Shown here piece by piece: positions 21,983 to 33,173 of a DNA stretch of 64,000 bases; within the stretch, counting starts at the first letter, position 1; the number at the start of each line of letters is the position of its first letter. A model generated the notes under the pieces. The model worked only from the letters and a program-made list of their open reading frames with translations. It did not search any database and had not been told where the DNA came from. Origin of the DNA: Nymphalis io. Its lineage: Eukaryota > Arthropoda > Insecta > Lepidoptera > Nymphalidae. Both the position numbers and the translations under genes were made by a program. The DNA lies in contig NC_065903.1 of the NCBI RefSeq assembly GCF_905147045.1, forward strand, positions 11,966,001 through 12,030,000. The letters run 5' to 3'.

Positions 21983-22152
21983 GTATAATTTCATGTTTTA
22001 AATAGTTTTACGCAATATCAAATAATCGTAAAGCCTCAATCGTAACCAAATTTATGACTTTTGTGCACACAACAAACTGGCAAAAATTTAGACTAAAATT
22101 TTATTAAGAAATTATATTATAAAAATTAGTAGTTAGTAGTAAAAGTAATGCT

Positions 22153-22287
22153 CTTGCTAATAAACTTTGTTCAGTGGGTGATTAGTTAAACAATGCTGTC
22201 TTCTTCTTTCGAGTGTCAAATAAATAATGACAGAAAGAGAAAGATAAGTGTTTAACTAAACAAACGCTAAGTAACATTTATAAGTAA
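22153..22287. mobile_element. MITE-like family H, copy 2
   Basis: The reverse complement aligns with 6658-6789 over its whole length (TTAGCG, TCTTTCTGTCATTATT, CGAAAGAAGAAGA, CTAATCACCCA). The inverted termini are more eroded than in copy 1. Confidence 0.65.
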
Positions 22288-22740
22288 TGCAGTAGACAAT
22301 TGTAATTTGTTTTTTAGATAAACGAATTGGAATTTCTCTTAGTCAAAAACATCGCGGACAAACACGCACGTACTTGCAGAATGCAGCATGTAATATTTTG
22401 CTTTTATTTTATTTTAGCATTTTTCTAGTATAATACTAAAACTAAAACAGAGATGTTTCAATCTCAATTACAACAAAGGGCCTGTCTGCGAACGGGGCGC
22501 TGATTACGAACTGCGCAACGCTATCGCCCTTTTACTCGCATCTAACCTTACCTACTCACATCTAACCATTGTTCTCGTCATACACAAACATACATACCAG
22601 CCGTCAAGTATTTATAAAAAAAAGCTCTTGTTTAAATACTTGCTGTAATATATATAATACCAATAACTACCGAGTTTCTTGCCGGTCATTCTTGGTAGAA
22701 TCTACGAACCTATTCAAATTACTATAATAATATACCGTAC
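22288..22740. other. unique sequence with a GC-richer patch
   Basis: At about 22478-22570 the sequence is GC-richer (GAACGGGGCGCTGATTACG, CGCAACGCTATCGCCC) and contains CATCTAACC twice. No gene or repeat family recognised. Confidence 0.4.
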
Positions 22741-23041
22741 CGTAACAGCCTGTGAATGTCCCACTGCTGGGCTAAAGGCCTCCTCTCCTCTTTTTGAGGA
22801 GAAGGTTTGGAGCTTATTCCACCACGCTGCTCCAATGCGGGTTGGTGGAATACACATGTGGCAGAATTTCAGTGAAATTAGACACATGCAGGTTTCCTCA
22901 CGATGTTTTCCTTCACCGTAAAGCACGAGATGAATTATAATCACAAATTAAGCACATGAAAATTCAGTGGTGCTTGCCCGGGTTTGAACCCACGATCATC
23001 GGTTAAGATTCACGCGTTCTTACCACTGGGCCATCTCGGCT
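22741..23041 (-). mobile_element. SINE family A, full length, near consensus
   Basis: On the minus strand it runs from AGCCGAGATGGCCCAGTGG with B box GGGTTCAAACCCGGG through the complete body to CACAGGCTGTTACGG. With 26043-26350 it is one of the best-preserved members. Confidence 0.92.
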
Positions 23042-23189
23042 CATAAGCGCACGGTACTTATAATAATATAAATTACATTGAAATATTATTGTAAAATCAT
23101 TATTACAAAAGCGTTTGTAATAATAATAATAATATTTTCAATTCGATTATAGTGTTATGGTGTAGTAATGTAATTTTATGATTAGAAAG

Positions 23190-23320
23190 AGCCTTTATAG
23201 TCCAGTGGCTAGAGCAAATCTTTAAGCAATATTGCGGGTCCAAACTCTGGCAAGCACAAATAAGTTTAAAAGTTATGAAACTCGTGCTGGATGATGATGG
23301 AAAAATGAGAGACATTAGTG
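23190..23320 (+). repeat. SINE family A relative, decayed
   Basis: AGTCCAGTGGCTAGAGC (A-box region), GGGTCCAAACTCTGGCAAGCAC (B-box region) and AAACTCGTGCTGGATGATGATGG follow the family A layout at low identity. Confidence 0.5.
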
Positions 23321-23768
23321 TTATTGTATATTCATGGGGAATTAACATCATTTATATATATCGTTAATATTTAAAAAAATATAATAAATAAGATATAACT
23401 ATCAATAACTCTCGTAACGACATTAATTGCTAAAATTAATCTAAAACCAGTTTTCGTTAATAAAATAACGATAGCGTTGAAGTAATTTTTTTATCATTAA
23501 TAAAACTAATGATTCACACCTTTTAAAATAGTACATCAATTTCGCATAAATCCTAATGGCAAAAACCATAGCAGGTCTCTTGAAATTCTTAACATAATAA
23601 ATTTATGTTAGTAACAAAAAATAGCGTATTATTTATATATTTTTAAGATACTTTATCATAGGTGTATTCCAATAAGATCTCTAAAAGATATTTGCAAGTA
23701 TTCTAACGATATAATATTTATTTTATATTTGGCTGCCTTACATGTTTTGCAATGCCTTTTTATAAAAG
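23321..23768. other. AT-rich sequence, nothing recognised
   Basis: No gene or repeat family seen. Confidence 0.4.
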
Positions 23769-24047
23769 TTTTTTTTTTATAATGTAGAAAGGTGGACGAG
23801 CATATGGGCTACCTGATATAATGCCCATAGACATTGACATTGTAAGAAATGTTACCATCGCCTACATCGCCCTTGCGCCACCAACCTTGGAAACTAAGAT
23901 TCTCTGTCTCTTGTTTCATGCCTTACAAGCTAGTTTTCCTTACATGCTAATTACACTGGCTCACTCACCCTTCAAACCGGAATACAACAATACCAAGTAC
24001 TGCTGTTTTGCGGTAGAATATCTGATGAATGGGTGGTACCTACCGTG
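23769..24047 (-). mobile_element. retroposon family B with internal rearrangement
   Basis: The T-rich tail side is at the left. The GATGGTAAGTGGTCACCAA segment is reduced to GATATAATGCCC, and an extra CATGCCTTACAAGCTAGTTTTCCTTA-type insertion lies after CTTGTTT (about 23910-23945). It stops at CCTACCGTGACG, lacking the 5' head. It abuts a family C fragment. Confidence 0.83.
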
Positions 24048-24059
24048 ACGAATTCGATT

Positions 24060-24278
24060 CTTTTCGATTCATTCGATTCCCATCCAAAACAGACATTTGT
24101 GTGCATGAACATGTATGTTTGTCCTTGGGTCTGGGTGTAATTATCTATATAAATATGTATTTACATAAGAAAAGTAGTATATCAGTCTGGTTTCTATAGT
24201 ACAAGCTCTGCTTAATATGGGATCAGATGGCCGTGTGCGAATAATGTCCCAGGATATTAATATTATTATTACTACCAT
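24060..24278 (+). mobile_element. SINE family C, 5'-truncated
   Basis: It begins within the B box (TTCGATTCCCATCC) after a scrambled GATTCTTTTCGATTCATTC stretch, then follows the family C body to GTGTGCGAATAATGTCCCAGG and an (ATT)n tail. Confidence 0.83.
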
Positions 24279-25097
24279 CGGCGGTTAGAACAGACTGACT
24301 GCGTCTTCATTCTATTACAAACAAAAATCTGTCCTAAATATTAATTTAAAAGTGGTATCGAAGTTATTACACAAAACGTTAACCACAAATCATAGCATGC
24401 GTAGGCGCAGATATCGGTTAGTTTGTTAGCTCCACTTTGTTATGGAATGAGCATAGATAATTCGTTTTTATTGTGGAATAAAGATAAAATTCCAAATTAG
24501 TATCACGGACTTCAATTAATGTGAACTCTAGCGGCTGTTATGGCCACTATCGAATCAATTTACGAACAATGGGATATAGATGCATCATTATTGATTGTCT
24601 AACACGTTGTTTATAAATTTGATGGATTGAATTTAAAATTGAAAGGTTTTTTATGACCACGAATATTAATTTGAACAAAAATAAGGTAACTGCAATTTGA
24701 TAATATAATCTGTTTTTTCTTGACCCCAATGTATTCTTGATAATGTTATTTTAAGTATCAAATATGTTTTATATAATGAAACGGACTTAAGAGTAAAAAA
24801 TAATAGGACCACCAAAGTTACAATAAGTTCTTAATTTTTTTCTTATCGTGGACAGACAACATAAGAACGATTATTAACCTATATTATGAATTTGTTTGCG
24901 TATTATTTATTGAATTTTGATATTATTAAATATGCTTTTAATTTTGTAATCCATTTCAGTAGTATTATAAATATGTCGGATAGGCCATATGTTTGTTATC
25001 ATTACTGGATATTATACTTTAGTTATCGAGCAAACAAAAGTTAATTACAAAAATCACTTAAATCACTAACCAGCCTCCGGTTAACGAAACGTATGAC
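24279..25097. other. AT-rich sequence, nothing recognised
   Basis: No gene or repeat family seen. Confidence 0.4.
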
Positions 25098-25372
25098 AGG
25101 ACCAATTCTTCTAAAAAATTGTCACTTTATCGCAATCTAACCGAAGCGTAATTGTTGCCGTTTATCTGTTTTCCTATTATTTCATTTTATTATCGACTAT
25201 TGTTATAAAAGTTAACAATTAAGTTTGGTTTTGATATAAAGGTAAATGTAACAACATTTTCATTATTATCATTATTCATTCGGTTCGGTTCCGAATCGAA
25301 TGAATATAGATTAGTCAAAGTGGAATTGGAATTGAATCGGGAATTTGTCGTAATCGTAGAATTGTCACCCAG
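25098..25372. mobile_element. MITE-like family F, copy 3, uninterrupted
   Basis: GGACCAATTCTTCTAAAAAA at the left and CGTAGAATTGTCACCCAG at the right are the imperfect inverted ends. The core blocks GTTGCCGTTTATCTG, GGTTTTGATATAAAGG and GGAATTGAATCGGGAA are present. The middle has an added TCATTATTATCATTATTCAT expansion. Confidence 0.7.
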
Positions 25373-25510
25373 TTTCTAGCAGAGAGGCTTTGGGACGGTT
25401 GAAAACTAAGTGTATTCCCGCCTGGCTTCCACCTTCACCAGGCAGGCTCCGTCTTGGCGCGAAGTTTCCGAGCGTTGATGACAGTGCGACAGTTCTGCGC
25501 TTCGTTTAGT
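25373..25510. other. GC-rich unique patch
   Basis: About 140 GC-rich bases directly abut a MITE, with a small inverted repeat GCCTGG/CCAGGC (about 25421-25444). Not repeated in the window and no supported reading frame. Confidence 0.4.
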
Positions 25511-26033
25511 AATTATATTACTACGACGTATATATATATATTTTAATATAACATTTATAAAATTATTAATTTAATATTTTCATTGAGTTTTATATTGAGA
25601 AATTATTAAATTTTCTTAAACTTATATTCCGAATTAATAACGAGTCAGATATATTACACAAGAAATGTCTGAATACATTATGTACAATTAAATATATAAG
25701 AAAACAAACAAGTCATAAAAATCTTCGTATAGTATTAGAACTAACTAATATTATAAATGCGACACGATGTGGTAAGTTAAGGTGAAGTAACAAACGTACA
25801 AAGTATTTGTTTCCACGACGGAATGTATGAATGAAACTTATTACGTAAATAGAATTTATTTTCTATGTATAATATTATTATATAGACGTAAGATTTTGTA
25901 ATGGATAAACTCAAAATATATTGAACCGATTTTAAAAATTCTTTCAATTACAGAAAGCAACGTTATTACCGTGTAATATAGGCTACATTTGCTTGCAATA
26001 ATGTAACGCAAGCAGTATCAAATTTCTTCCTAT
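25511..26033. other. AT-rich sequence, nothing recognised
   Basis: No gene or repeat family seen. Confidence 0.4.
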
Positions 26034-26042
26034 AAGTAATTA

Positions 26043-26350
26043 AAGCCGAGATGGCCTAGTGGTTAGAACGCGTGAATCTTATCCGATGATTGTGGGTTCA
26101 AACCCGGGCAAGCACCACTGAATTTTCATGCACTTAATTTGTGTTTATAATTCATCTTGTGCTTGACGGTGAAGGAAAACATCGTGAGGAAACCTGCATG
26201 TGTCTAATTTCATTGAAATTCTGCCACATGTGTATTCTACCAACCCGCATTGGAGCAGCGTGGTGGAATAAGCTCCAAACCTTCTCCCCAAAAAGGGAGA
26301 GGAGGCCTTAGCCCAGCAGTGGGACATTAACAGGCTGTTACTGATTACTG
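26043..26350 (+). mobile_element. SINE family A, full length, with 9-bp TSD
   Basis: AAGTAATTA occurs exactly on both sides (26034-26042 and 26351-26359). Both boxes are intact (TGGCCTAGTGG; GGGTTCAAACCCGGG) and the tail is CTGTTACTGATTACTG. This copy defines the true ends of the family and looks recent. Confidence 0.95.
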
Positions 26351-26371
26351 AAGTAATTATTGGAGTAAAAA

Positions 26372-26552
26372 TAATTAATAATAATAATATTCTGGGACAT
26401 TATTCACACATAGCCATCTCATCCAAAACTAAGCAGAGCTTGTACTTTGGAAACCAGACAACTGATATACTAAACACAGTACTTTTCTTTTGTAGATACA
26501 TACATATATAGATAATTACACCCAGACTCAGGACCAACAGACATGTTCAATT
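26372..26552 (-). mobile_element. SINE family C, 5'-truncated
   Basis: The (AAT)n tail is at the left, then TTCTGGGACATTATTCACAC and the body to CCAACAGACATGTTC; the tRNA-like head is missing. Confidence 0.83.
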
Positions 26553-26661
26553 CAACAACACAAAATAAAAAATAGATCCGAAATATATACCCCGACTTTA
26601 GAATACTATAAATTTGTAACGAATTATTAAAAGCAAATCAAATTACTGGTTTTACGATTCA

Positions 26662-26775
26662 ATGCAAGCCTGTGTGCCGCCTACACGACAATTATATAAC
26701 CGCTGAACAACAATGCTATTTCTAGATGAAGGATGTGTTCAGTCTAATTACAGGCATAAATTCATAAGAACTTGT
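26662..26775 (+). repeat. family B fragment, decayed
   Basis: CAATGCAAGCCTGTGTGCCG, TATAACCGCTGAACAACAATG and TCTAATTACAGGCATAA follow the 5' half of family B. Confidence 0.45.
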
Positions 26776-26784
26776 ATATCTATT

Positions 26785-26910
26785 TCTATTATAAATGCGA
26801 AAGTAACTCTGTCTGTCTGTTAGGCTTTCACGGCTAAGCCACTGAACCGATTTTGATGAAATTTAATGTGAAGCTTGAACCCCAAGATAGGACATACTAC
26901 TTTTTTATAC
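26785..26910 (+). repeat. family I dispersed repeat
   Basis: TATTATAAATGCGAAAGTAA, CTGTCTGTCTGTTAGGCTTT and CACTGAACCGATTTTGATG match the well-known lepidopteran repeat, giving the family's opposite strand and start. Confidence 0.65.
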
Positions 26911-27071
26911 CTAACATCTTGTCCTGGCTGACTACCAAGGCCCAGCCAAAACTTAGTTAGACTAGAATACTGAATGTCCAGAATGCAGAACATAGGTTTA
27001 TGTTATAACGTAAATTAACCTAAGCAAGGATTTTTAAAAATTTAAACTTTAAAGAATAGCTTTGTATAAGT

Positions 27072-27261
27072 TTTACAAAAGGTCCACTTGATGATAATTG
27101 GTCACCACTACCCATAAACATTGGCGCCATAAGAAATTTTAATCAATCATTATATTACCAATGCTCTACCAACCTTAGGAACTAGGATCTCCTTTGTACC
27201 TGTATCACTCACTCACTCACTGAGCTTGTGTTTCGGCACAACAATACTAAGTAATGCTATT
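27072..27261 (-). repeat. family B copy, decayed, both ends eroded
   Basis: GATGATAATTGGTCACCAC, CATTGGCGCCATAAGAAA, GCTCTACCAACCTTAGGAAC and CACTCACTCACTGAG keep the order of the family. Confidence 0.65.
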
Positions 27262-27559
27262 GGACTCACATCAGTTGTATTAATTTTTACCGCATTTAAT
27301 TGAAATAATTATAAACTTTTCCCACCTACCTTTAACCAATTCATAATAAATCCTATGAGGTATAATATTTGGTTTCCGCTCAAGCAAACCACAATAATAT
27401 CATTAATTAAACTTTGTATATTTAATTGCCGCAAATTATTTGCATCACGTCGCCATTTTTTTGTTTCTTTTTTCTATATTTTTTTTATTTATCACATTCC
27501 ACGGGCGAAATTTAAACACACTTAGAATATCTTACATTTTGTTTTATTGGGAACTAGCT

Positions 27560-27770
27560 AAATAAAAGCTAGTGAAATTCGGTTATATTGAGATATATTA
27601 AAAAAAATACATTCCCGTATGTGTGTTACTATGTTTTTATCTCGCACACTTGCTTTCGCAAAGCAATCCGTTCAGTTGTTTCGGTAGTTATCGTTTAAAT
27701 ACATCCAGACATACAAACAACCATTTAAACAAAATACATTTTCGTTTTCTGTTTGTTTATCGGCCACACA
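27560..27770 (-). repeat. possible family I copy, decayed
   Basis: AATCCGTTCAGTTGTTTCGG and CATCCAGACATACAAAC fit the family I pattern at low identity. Weak call. Confidence 0.35.
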
Positions 27771-28074
27771 ATTTTTGATTTGATTTGATAAATATATTCA
27801 ATGAACAATTACATAGCTTCCACTGATTTATCATATGTATAGATGTGAACGTGTATATTTAAATGTGCAAGTATTTTATTATATTTAAATGTTAATTATA
27901 AATAGAAACTTGACAAAAAAACTCAGAGCATTCCGGGATATACCCCAAATAATAACAAAACCCTCATTTCCGCGAGCAAATCGTGTCCCACGAGAGTTTT
28001 TTTAGGTTATACAAATCTACTCTAAACGGATATGAAAACAGAAAGTAAATCAAAGAATATGAGTCTATTCATCC

Positions 28075-28200
28075 TAAGATTATAAATGCGAAAGTAAGTT
28101 TGTTTTTGTGTTACACTCTAATGTTTTAACTATGCAACATCATGTAATACACGTTGTAAAGGGTGCAAAAAGGACAGCAAATCCGCGAGCAGAAACTAGT
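28075..28200 (+). repeat. family I copy
   Basis: GATTATAAATGCGAAAGTAAG at the start and CCGCGAGCAGAAACTAGT at the end; the middle is diverged. Confidence 0.5.
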
Positions 28201-28396
28201 TACTTCATATTCTACAAAGAATTAGGCAAATAAGGAATGACGCAACATTTGAATATGCCATAAATGTGATATTATTAACTTGAATGTTTTGGTGTTTGTT
28301 ACTAAATAGCATCTGAAATTTTTAACGGCTTTGAATAAATTGAATACTTATTGAAAATAATATATATATTGGATAAAAGTTTATCCTGTTTCCATT

Positions 28397-28614
28397 CACG
28401 CTGCTCCAATGCGGGTTGGTAGAATACACATGTGGCAGAATTTCAGTGAAATTAGACACATGCAGGTTTCCTCACGATGTTTTTCTTCACCGTAAAGCAC
28501 GAGATGAATTATAATCACAAATTAAGCACATGAAAATTCAGTGGTGCTTGCCCGGGTTTGAACCCAGGATCATCGGTTAAGATTCACGCGTTCTTACCAC
28601 AGGGCCATCTCAGC
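28397..28614 (-). mobile_element. SINE family A lacking its 3' end
   Basis: Near-consensus from the head (TGAGATGGCCCTGTGG on the minus strand) through GTAGAATACACATG to CACGCTGCTCC, then stops; the AGGCCTCCTCTCCC...tail part is absent. Retroposition normally loses the 5' end, so this looks like a later deletion. Confidence 0.88.
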
Positions 28615-28689
28615 ATTTTATTACGTATTTGTATGTTACCCACAAATTATCGCTTAATTGTTTTTTTTTTAACGTGAAATAAGACCCTT

Positions 28690-28830
28690 TAAATGTCTCA
28701 CTGCTGGAAGAGGATTTAGTACTGCAAGCTGCATGCAATGCTGATTCACAAGCAGGTCTCCTCACGATTTCCTTTACCGATCAGCAAAAAACACAAATTA
28801 GTTCTTTGCATACTCAGTCATTATGGCTTA
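28690..28830 (-). repeat. SINE family A, decayed
   Basis: AAATGTCTCACTGCTGG, CAGGTCTCCTCACGATTTCC and ACAAATTAG fit the family A order with deletions. Confidence 0.5.
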
Positions 28831-29845
28831 TTTATCTGTCTGCCATTTAAAAAAGTTATCTACTAACGTTCTAATATGTCAGGGAAAGTGAATTATAATA
28901 AAAAGTTAACGGTTATGATGTCTCTGAAGCTGCTCAGCCGATTATTTTCACTCTATAAGGAGTGGACGGATTCGGTTTAATTTTGATCATGACTTCTGTT
29001 ATCGCGTGGGTTACAGGTTCGTCCGGACCTCGGTTTGTAGGCGTCACCTTCAACCGTGATAAAAGAATTTTCTGCGCCGTGACTTTGCTCGTGTATTTAA
29101 GTTAAACAGTCTTTTCAATAGTTTTTTCAGAAAACCATTTAATTTGTCATGCTTGTAATATTTTATTATAGGAAATTTTAAATAATATACAACTCCTCTA
29201 AATAATGTGTTTTTACTAGTTTAAGCTGTGGTGTAATTAATTGATAGCAAATACATTACGCGACCATATTCGTATGTATTTTCATATATCTAGCAGAGTC
29301 GTCCGCTATCCCTCTATGTCACAATAGTATTAGGATGTTATTTATATTTTTATGTATGATCAAAGTACATTCAAAAAAATATATCGTATTAGAAGGTACA
29401 GGATCTTTCGAGAATGTCTGACTGACTACGTCGCTGATTTGATAACCGGTGACAGGGTTTTAAATCACGAACTCGTAATCGTATACTCAAATTAAAGTTT
29501 TAAAGAAATCAATAATATATTTATTACTACTACAAAAATTTGCTTTAATTTAACTTTATTGTTTGTATATCAAAATATCCATTTTTACTAATTAATGTTA
29601 ACCTCTTTGCTACCAATAGTTTTTTTATTATCCACGGACGCCGCGACTGTTTCAGTTCGGTTTTATAATATGGACGGCGGTTAGCTATGAGTATGTAGGT
29701 AGGTTAGTGCATGTGATTTAGAAATATTTTTTTATGGACTTACGACACATTTTATATAGAAACCTACTTTTCTTAGTAAGAATAAATATATAAACGTATA
29801 AATATAATAAGCGTAATATTTATATAATCTAATAATATTTAATTG
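28831..29845. other. AT-rich sequence, nothing recognised
   Basis: A GC-richer stretch at 28995-29060 (TGTTATCGCGTGGGTTACAG) has no identified family or frame. Confidence 0.4.
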
Positions 29846-30123
29846 TGCTAGGGCTTTGTGCAAGCTCGTCTGGGTAGGTACCACCCACTCATCAGATATT
29901 CTACCGCGAAACAGCAGTACTTGGTATTGTTTTGTTCCGGTTTGAAGGGTAAGTGAGCCAGGGTAACTACAGACACAAGGGACAACACCTTAGTTCTCAA
30001 GGTTGGTGGCGCCTTGGCTATTAAAGCGATGGTTAATATTTTTTACAATGCCAATGTCTATGGGTGTTGGTGACCACTTACCATCAGGTGGCCCATATCC
30101 CACCTACCTATTCTATAAAAAAA
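29846..30123 (+). mobile_element. retroposon family B, near full length, with A7 tail
   Basis: It runs from GCTAGGGCTTTGTGCAAGC to CCACCTACCTATTCTATAAAAAAA. The clear A-run at the right end fixes the direction of the family. Confidence 0.9.
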
Positions 30124-32331
30124 TCGTATACACAACCTAAAAATGGCAAATCGATAATATACCATCTACCGTATACCATCCAGACCGGCTATGAAATCCA
30201 GAATCCCATGAAGACAAATAAAACGTCTTCAAGGAAGTCAACTGGCACACAATCAGAGTCAATGAAGAAGTCACCTTCTCACAGTTAATTCTGAGACGTC
30301 TAATGGAAACATACATTTATATTGCATATGAATACCATATTACCATCCATTGTTATTCCTAAAACCTAGGTTGTGATGTTGCCTAACAATAATAACATGC
30401 AGGCACAATAAAATAACATTGTCACAAAATAATGAGACAATTCATCAAAGACACAAGTCTGTAGATACAATTATAATAATAAAAAACGTATATTAAAATA
30501 CCTTAATTAAAATCAATTAATAAAAAATGAAATGAAAAAAATTTGAAAATCGAGCATACAGACAATACACGAATATATATAATACTTTACTACCCTTAAT
30601 TCCGCCCCTCCCTATCAAAATCGGGAAAGATATCGCGTAACATACAAACAAAAATGTAATATTTTATTTTCAAATCAAAATTATTTAGATGAATCGATTA
30701 ATTTTTTAAATCTCTTAAAATTTAACTTAGTATCTTTTTTAAAAATTGTAATCCTTAACAATTTGGATAAATTACAAAAAAAAACCTTTTTATAGTATTA
30801 AAAACCATGAGCAAATTATTTTTATTTAAGCTTCACTTTTAAATTTCAACGCCATTTCTCTTACACTAAATATTAAACCACAGATAAAATATTAAACCGT
30901 ATTCAAATAAAGCAAGGCGTATCATTACCACAACCACAGAGTATACAAAAAGTTAATGTGAAAACAGCTCAAGTGCTGGTTTGGTCTCATTATAGTAATA
31001 GATAGTTTTATACCCGCAACAGTTATTACAGTCATTATGACATCCGCCTAACATTCGGAATCCAGCCAGACGAATTGTCGAATAATAACTGGTCCCCCAC
31101 CGAATGTCTTTGTCCTATGAATCTATACTTTACATAGGAACGCAACATAATATACTAATGTCTGGTTACTATATTTAAGTAACGATACGTTTTTCTTACG
31201 TATAGTAATATTGTTAGTAATTCGAGTGGTATTGTAAAATAAAAGGTTTCGTAAGTATAATTAATAATAAGGGTATTATGCATTGACATTGGATTTTAAT
31301 TAAAATGAAGGGTTTTTTATCAATACACAGTGATGCCCTGTTACTTATGTACATTAACGATTCGTTAAATCTAGAAACGGCGATAGTAATTCATACTTTT
31401 AGCAATTAATAATTAGTAAGATTTTTCATACGTAAACTTTCAGAAATTATATGAATGCTAAGATTCAAAAAGTCGGTTGTAGGGGCTTACAGTTATTGCA
31501 TTAAAATAATAGCATTCATTGTATTAGGAGAGATATTTTGGAAGACCAAATTTTGATTTTCAACGTTTTACGTCCCAAGAATTAGATTTTGTTTCTTTTT
31601 CTAAACAATTCTCTAGATGTGTGAGTTTAAGGTTGAATATATGAGTGTATGTATGTACGTTTTGTTATAAATGTTATAATACCTTTAATACAAATCAATG
31701 ATATTAAATTCGAATTGGTTTCTTCTGACGTGAAGTTGTATAATGGACATTAAAATTTCATTTCAGTCTTTTGTTAAAGTTTTTTTTACTAATGCTACTC
31801 CGTATGCGCCTTAATGCGATTATTATAGCGTTAATATATTACTAAGTAGATGTAACCAGTATTAAAGAAGTAATTTTGCTGAAGATATCAAGTATGTAGT
31901 AGACGATGTTGCGATTGGTGTACTTTCCATATATTCCCCTTTAGCGTGTTAAATTATCCTCTAATAGCTCATCTCACTCTGAACGGAGTATTGCGCAGCC
32001 ACTTCTACCAACCACAATTATGTGCACTTAACCCACTACTTAATATAGAAATAACTTTAACGGAGACATACATTAATGTACTACATCCTAAAGTACAACA
32101 TTTTAATGAAATACTTATGCACCAGTTAGACTTCGTTAAAAAACATAGGGAAGCAGCATAAGAAAAAACTGCATAAAGGGAAGTTGAAACCGCAAATGGT
32201 AAGTTCCAGGTCAATTCTTTCTCAATTCAATCTTTTATATTTTTAATTAAGGCATAATAAATAGCACCTTTGCTAAGGTATAATGAATACGTTGAATAAA
32301 AATATGATGACAATTAATATTATAGACTCAT
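30124..32331. other. AT-rich sequence, nothing recognised
   Basis: Small open frames (for example 31946-32161) lack recognisable domains and are not called. Confidence 0.4.
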
Positions 32332-32339
32332 TAAATCAT

Positions 32340-32613
32340 GACTCATTAAATAAAGGATTAGTAAGCTGAAGTGGCAGTGGGCTGGACACATATGTCGCAG
32401 AACCGACGACCGTTGGAGTAGATGTGTTCTGGAGTGGAGACCACGCCTTGGCAAACGTAGCGTAGGACGCCCTCCAGCTAGGTGGAGTGACGATATACGC
32501 AAGGTGGCTGGCAGCGGTTGGAGATTAAGAGCTGAAAATCGAGCTCAGTGGCGTGCCATTGGAGAGACCTATGTCCAGCAGTGGACGCGAAAAGGGTGAT
32601 GATGATGATGATG
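32340..32613 (+). mobile_element. RTE-type LINE, 3' end, (GAT)n tail
   Basis: A 5'-truncated LINE copy. Its coding remnant (32354-32599) reads KLKWQWAGHICRRTD, RPRLGKRSVGRPPARW and TYVQQWTRKG before a TGA, the typical C-terminus of RTE-clade reverse transcriptases. A (GAT)n tail follows. AAATCAT occurs at 32333-32339 and 32614-32620, a plausible 7-bp TSD. Confidence 0.82.
32354..32599 (+). pseudogene. RTE reverse transcriptase C-terminal remnant
   Basis: The open frame has no internal stop but begins right after an in-frame TAA and has no catalytic core, so it is only the last ~80 codons of the polymerase ORF. The motifs KLKWQWAGH, GKRSVGRPPARW and YVQQWT are the same as in the copy at 56105-56451, but sequence and tail differ, suggesting another subfamily. 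Confidence 0.82.
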
Positions 32614-32929
32614 AAATCATTTACATACATAGGCTCCTGAATAGCAAATAACCTTTAACAATATCATCACTTTTTATACATCGGAATTATTCTTAGTTAT
32701 TTTTAATGAATAAAGTAAGTTTATAGAAATTATGAGCCTGTTTAATTTCTCACTTATGAGCAAAGGCTACCGGTCTTGTTATGGAGAATATTTGGCTTAC
32801 TTAACCACGCTGCTCACGGATAGATCATTCTAATACAGACGACTGAATTACATCCGGTTCAACAGGATTTTTTAACATATTTTTTTGTTATCACTGCTCT
32901 TACATAAATTCTAGACGAAACTAAGCAGT

Positions 32930-33000
32930 GTGTAGTCAGTGTTGCTTGCATTTGAACCCGCAATCGTTTAAGATTCACGTGTTCTATCCACTGAATTTTA
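32930..33000 (-). repeat. SINE family A-type head fragment
   Basis: GCTTGCATTTGAACCCGCAATCGTTTAAGATTCACG and TCTATCCACTGAATT are the complement of the tRNA-like head. Confidence 0.5.
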
Positions 33001-33173
33001 CCTCACTATTTATAGATTGAAGATAAATTATAGCTGTTTGCTTTTCTGTCGATATGTAAATCTCGTTCCCTAATTGATACCATTAAATTTTATTGATTGT
33101 GAAGCGCGAATAAATTTTAATTAACCAAGATAATATGAGATTTGTCCATAACTTATACTTGTTTATTTGTATG

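Noticed and set aside
22679..22944. Open frames inside SINE A and family B copies (also 12380-12640, 26145-26327, 36173-36361, 45439-45741)
   Set aside because: They lie wholly or mostly within non-coding retroposons.
31946..32161. 71-codon plus-strand open frame with balanced composition
   Set aside because: Looks somewhat protein-like, but no family is recognised and neighbouring sequence gives no exon boundaries.
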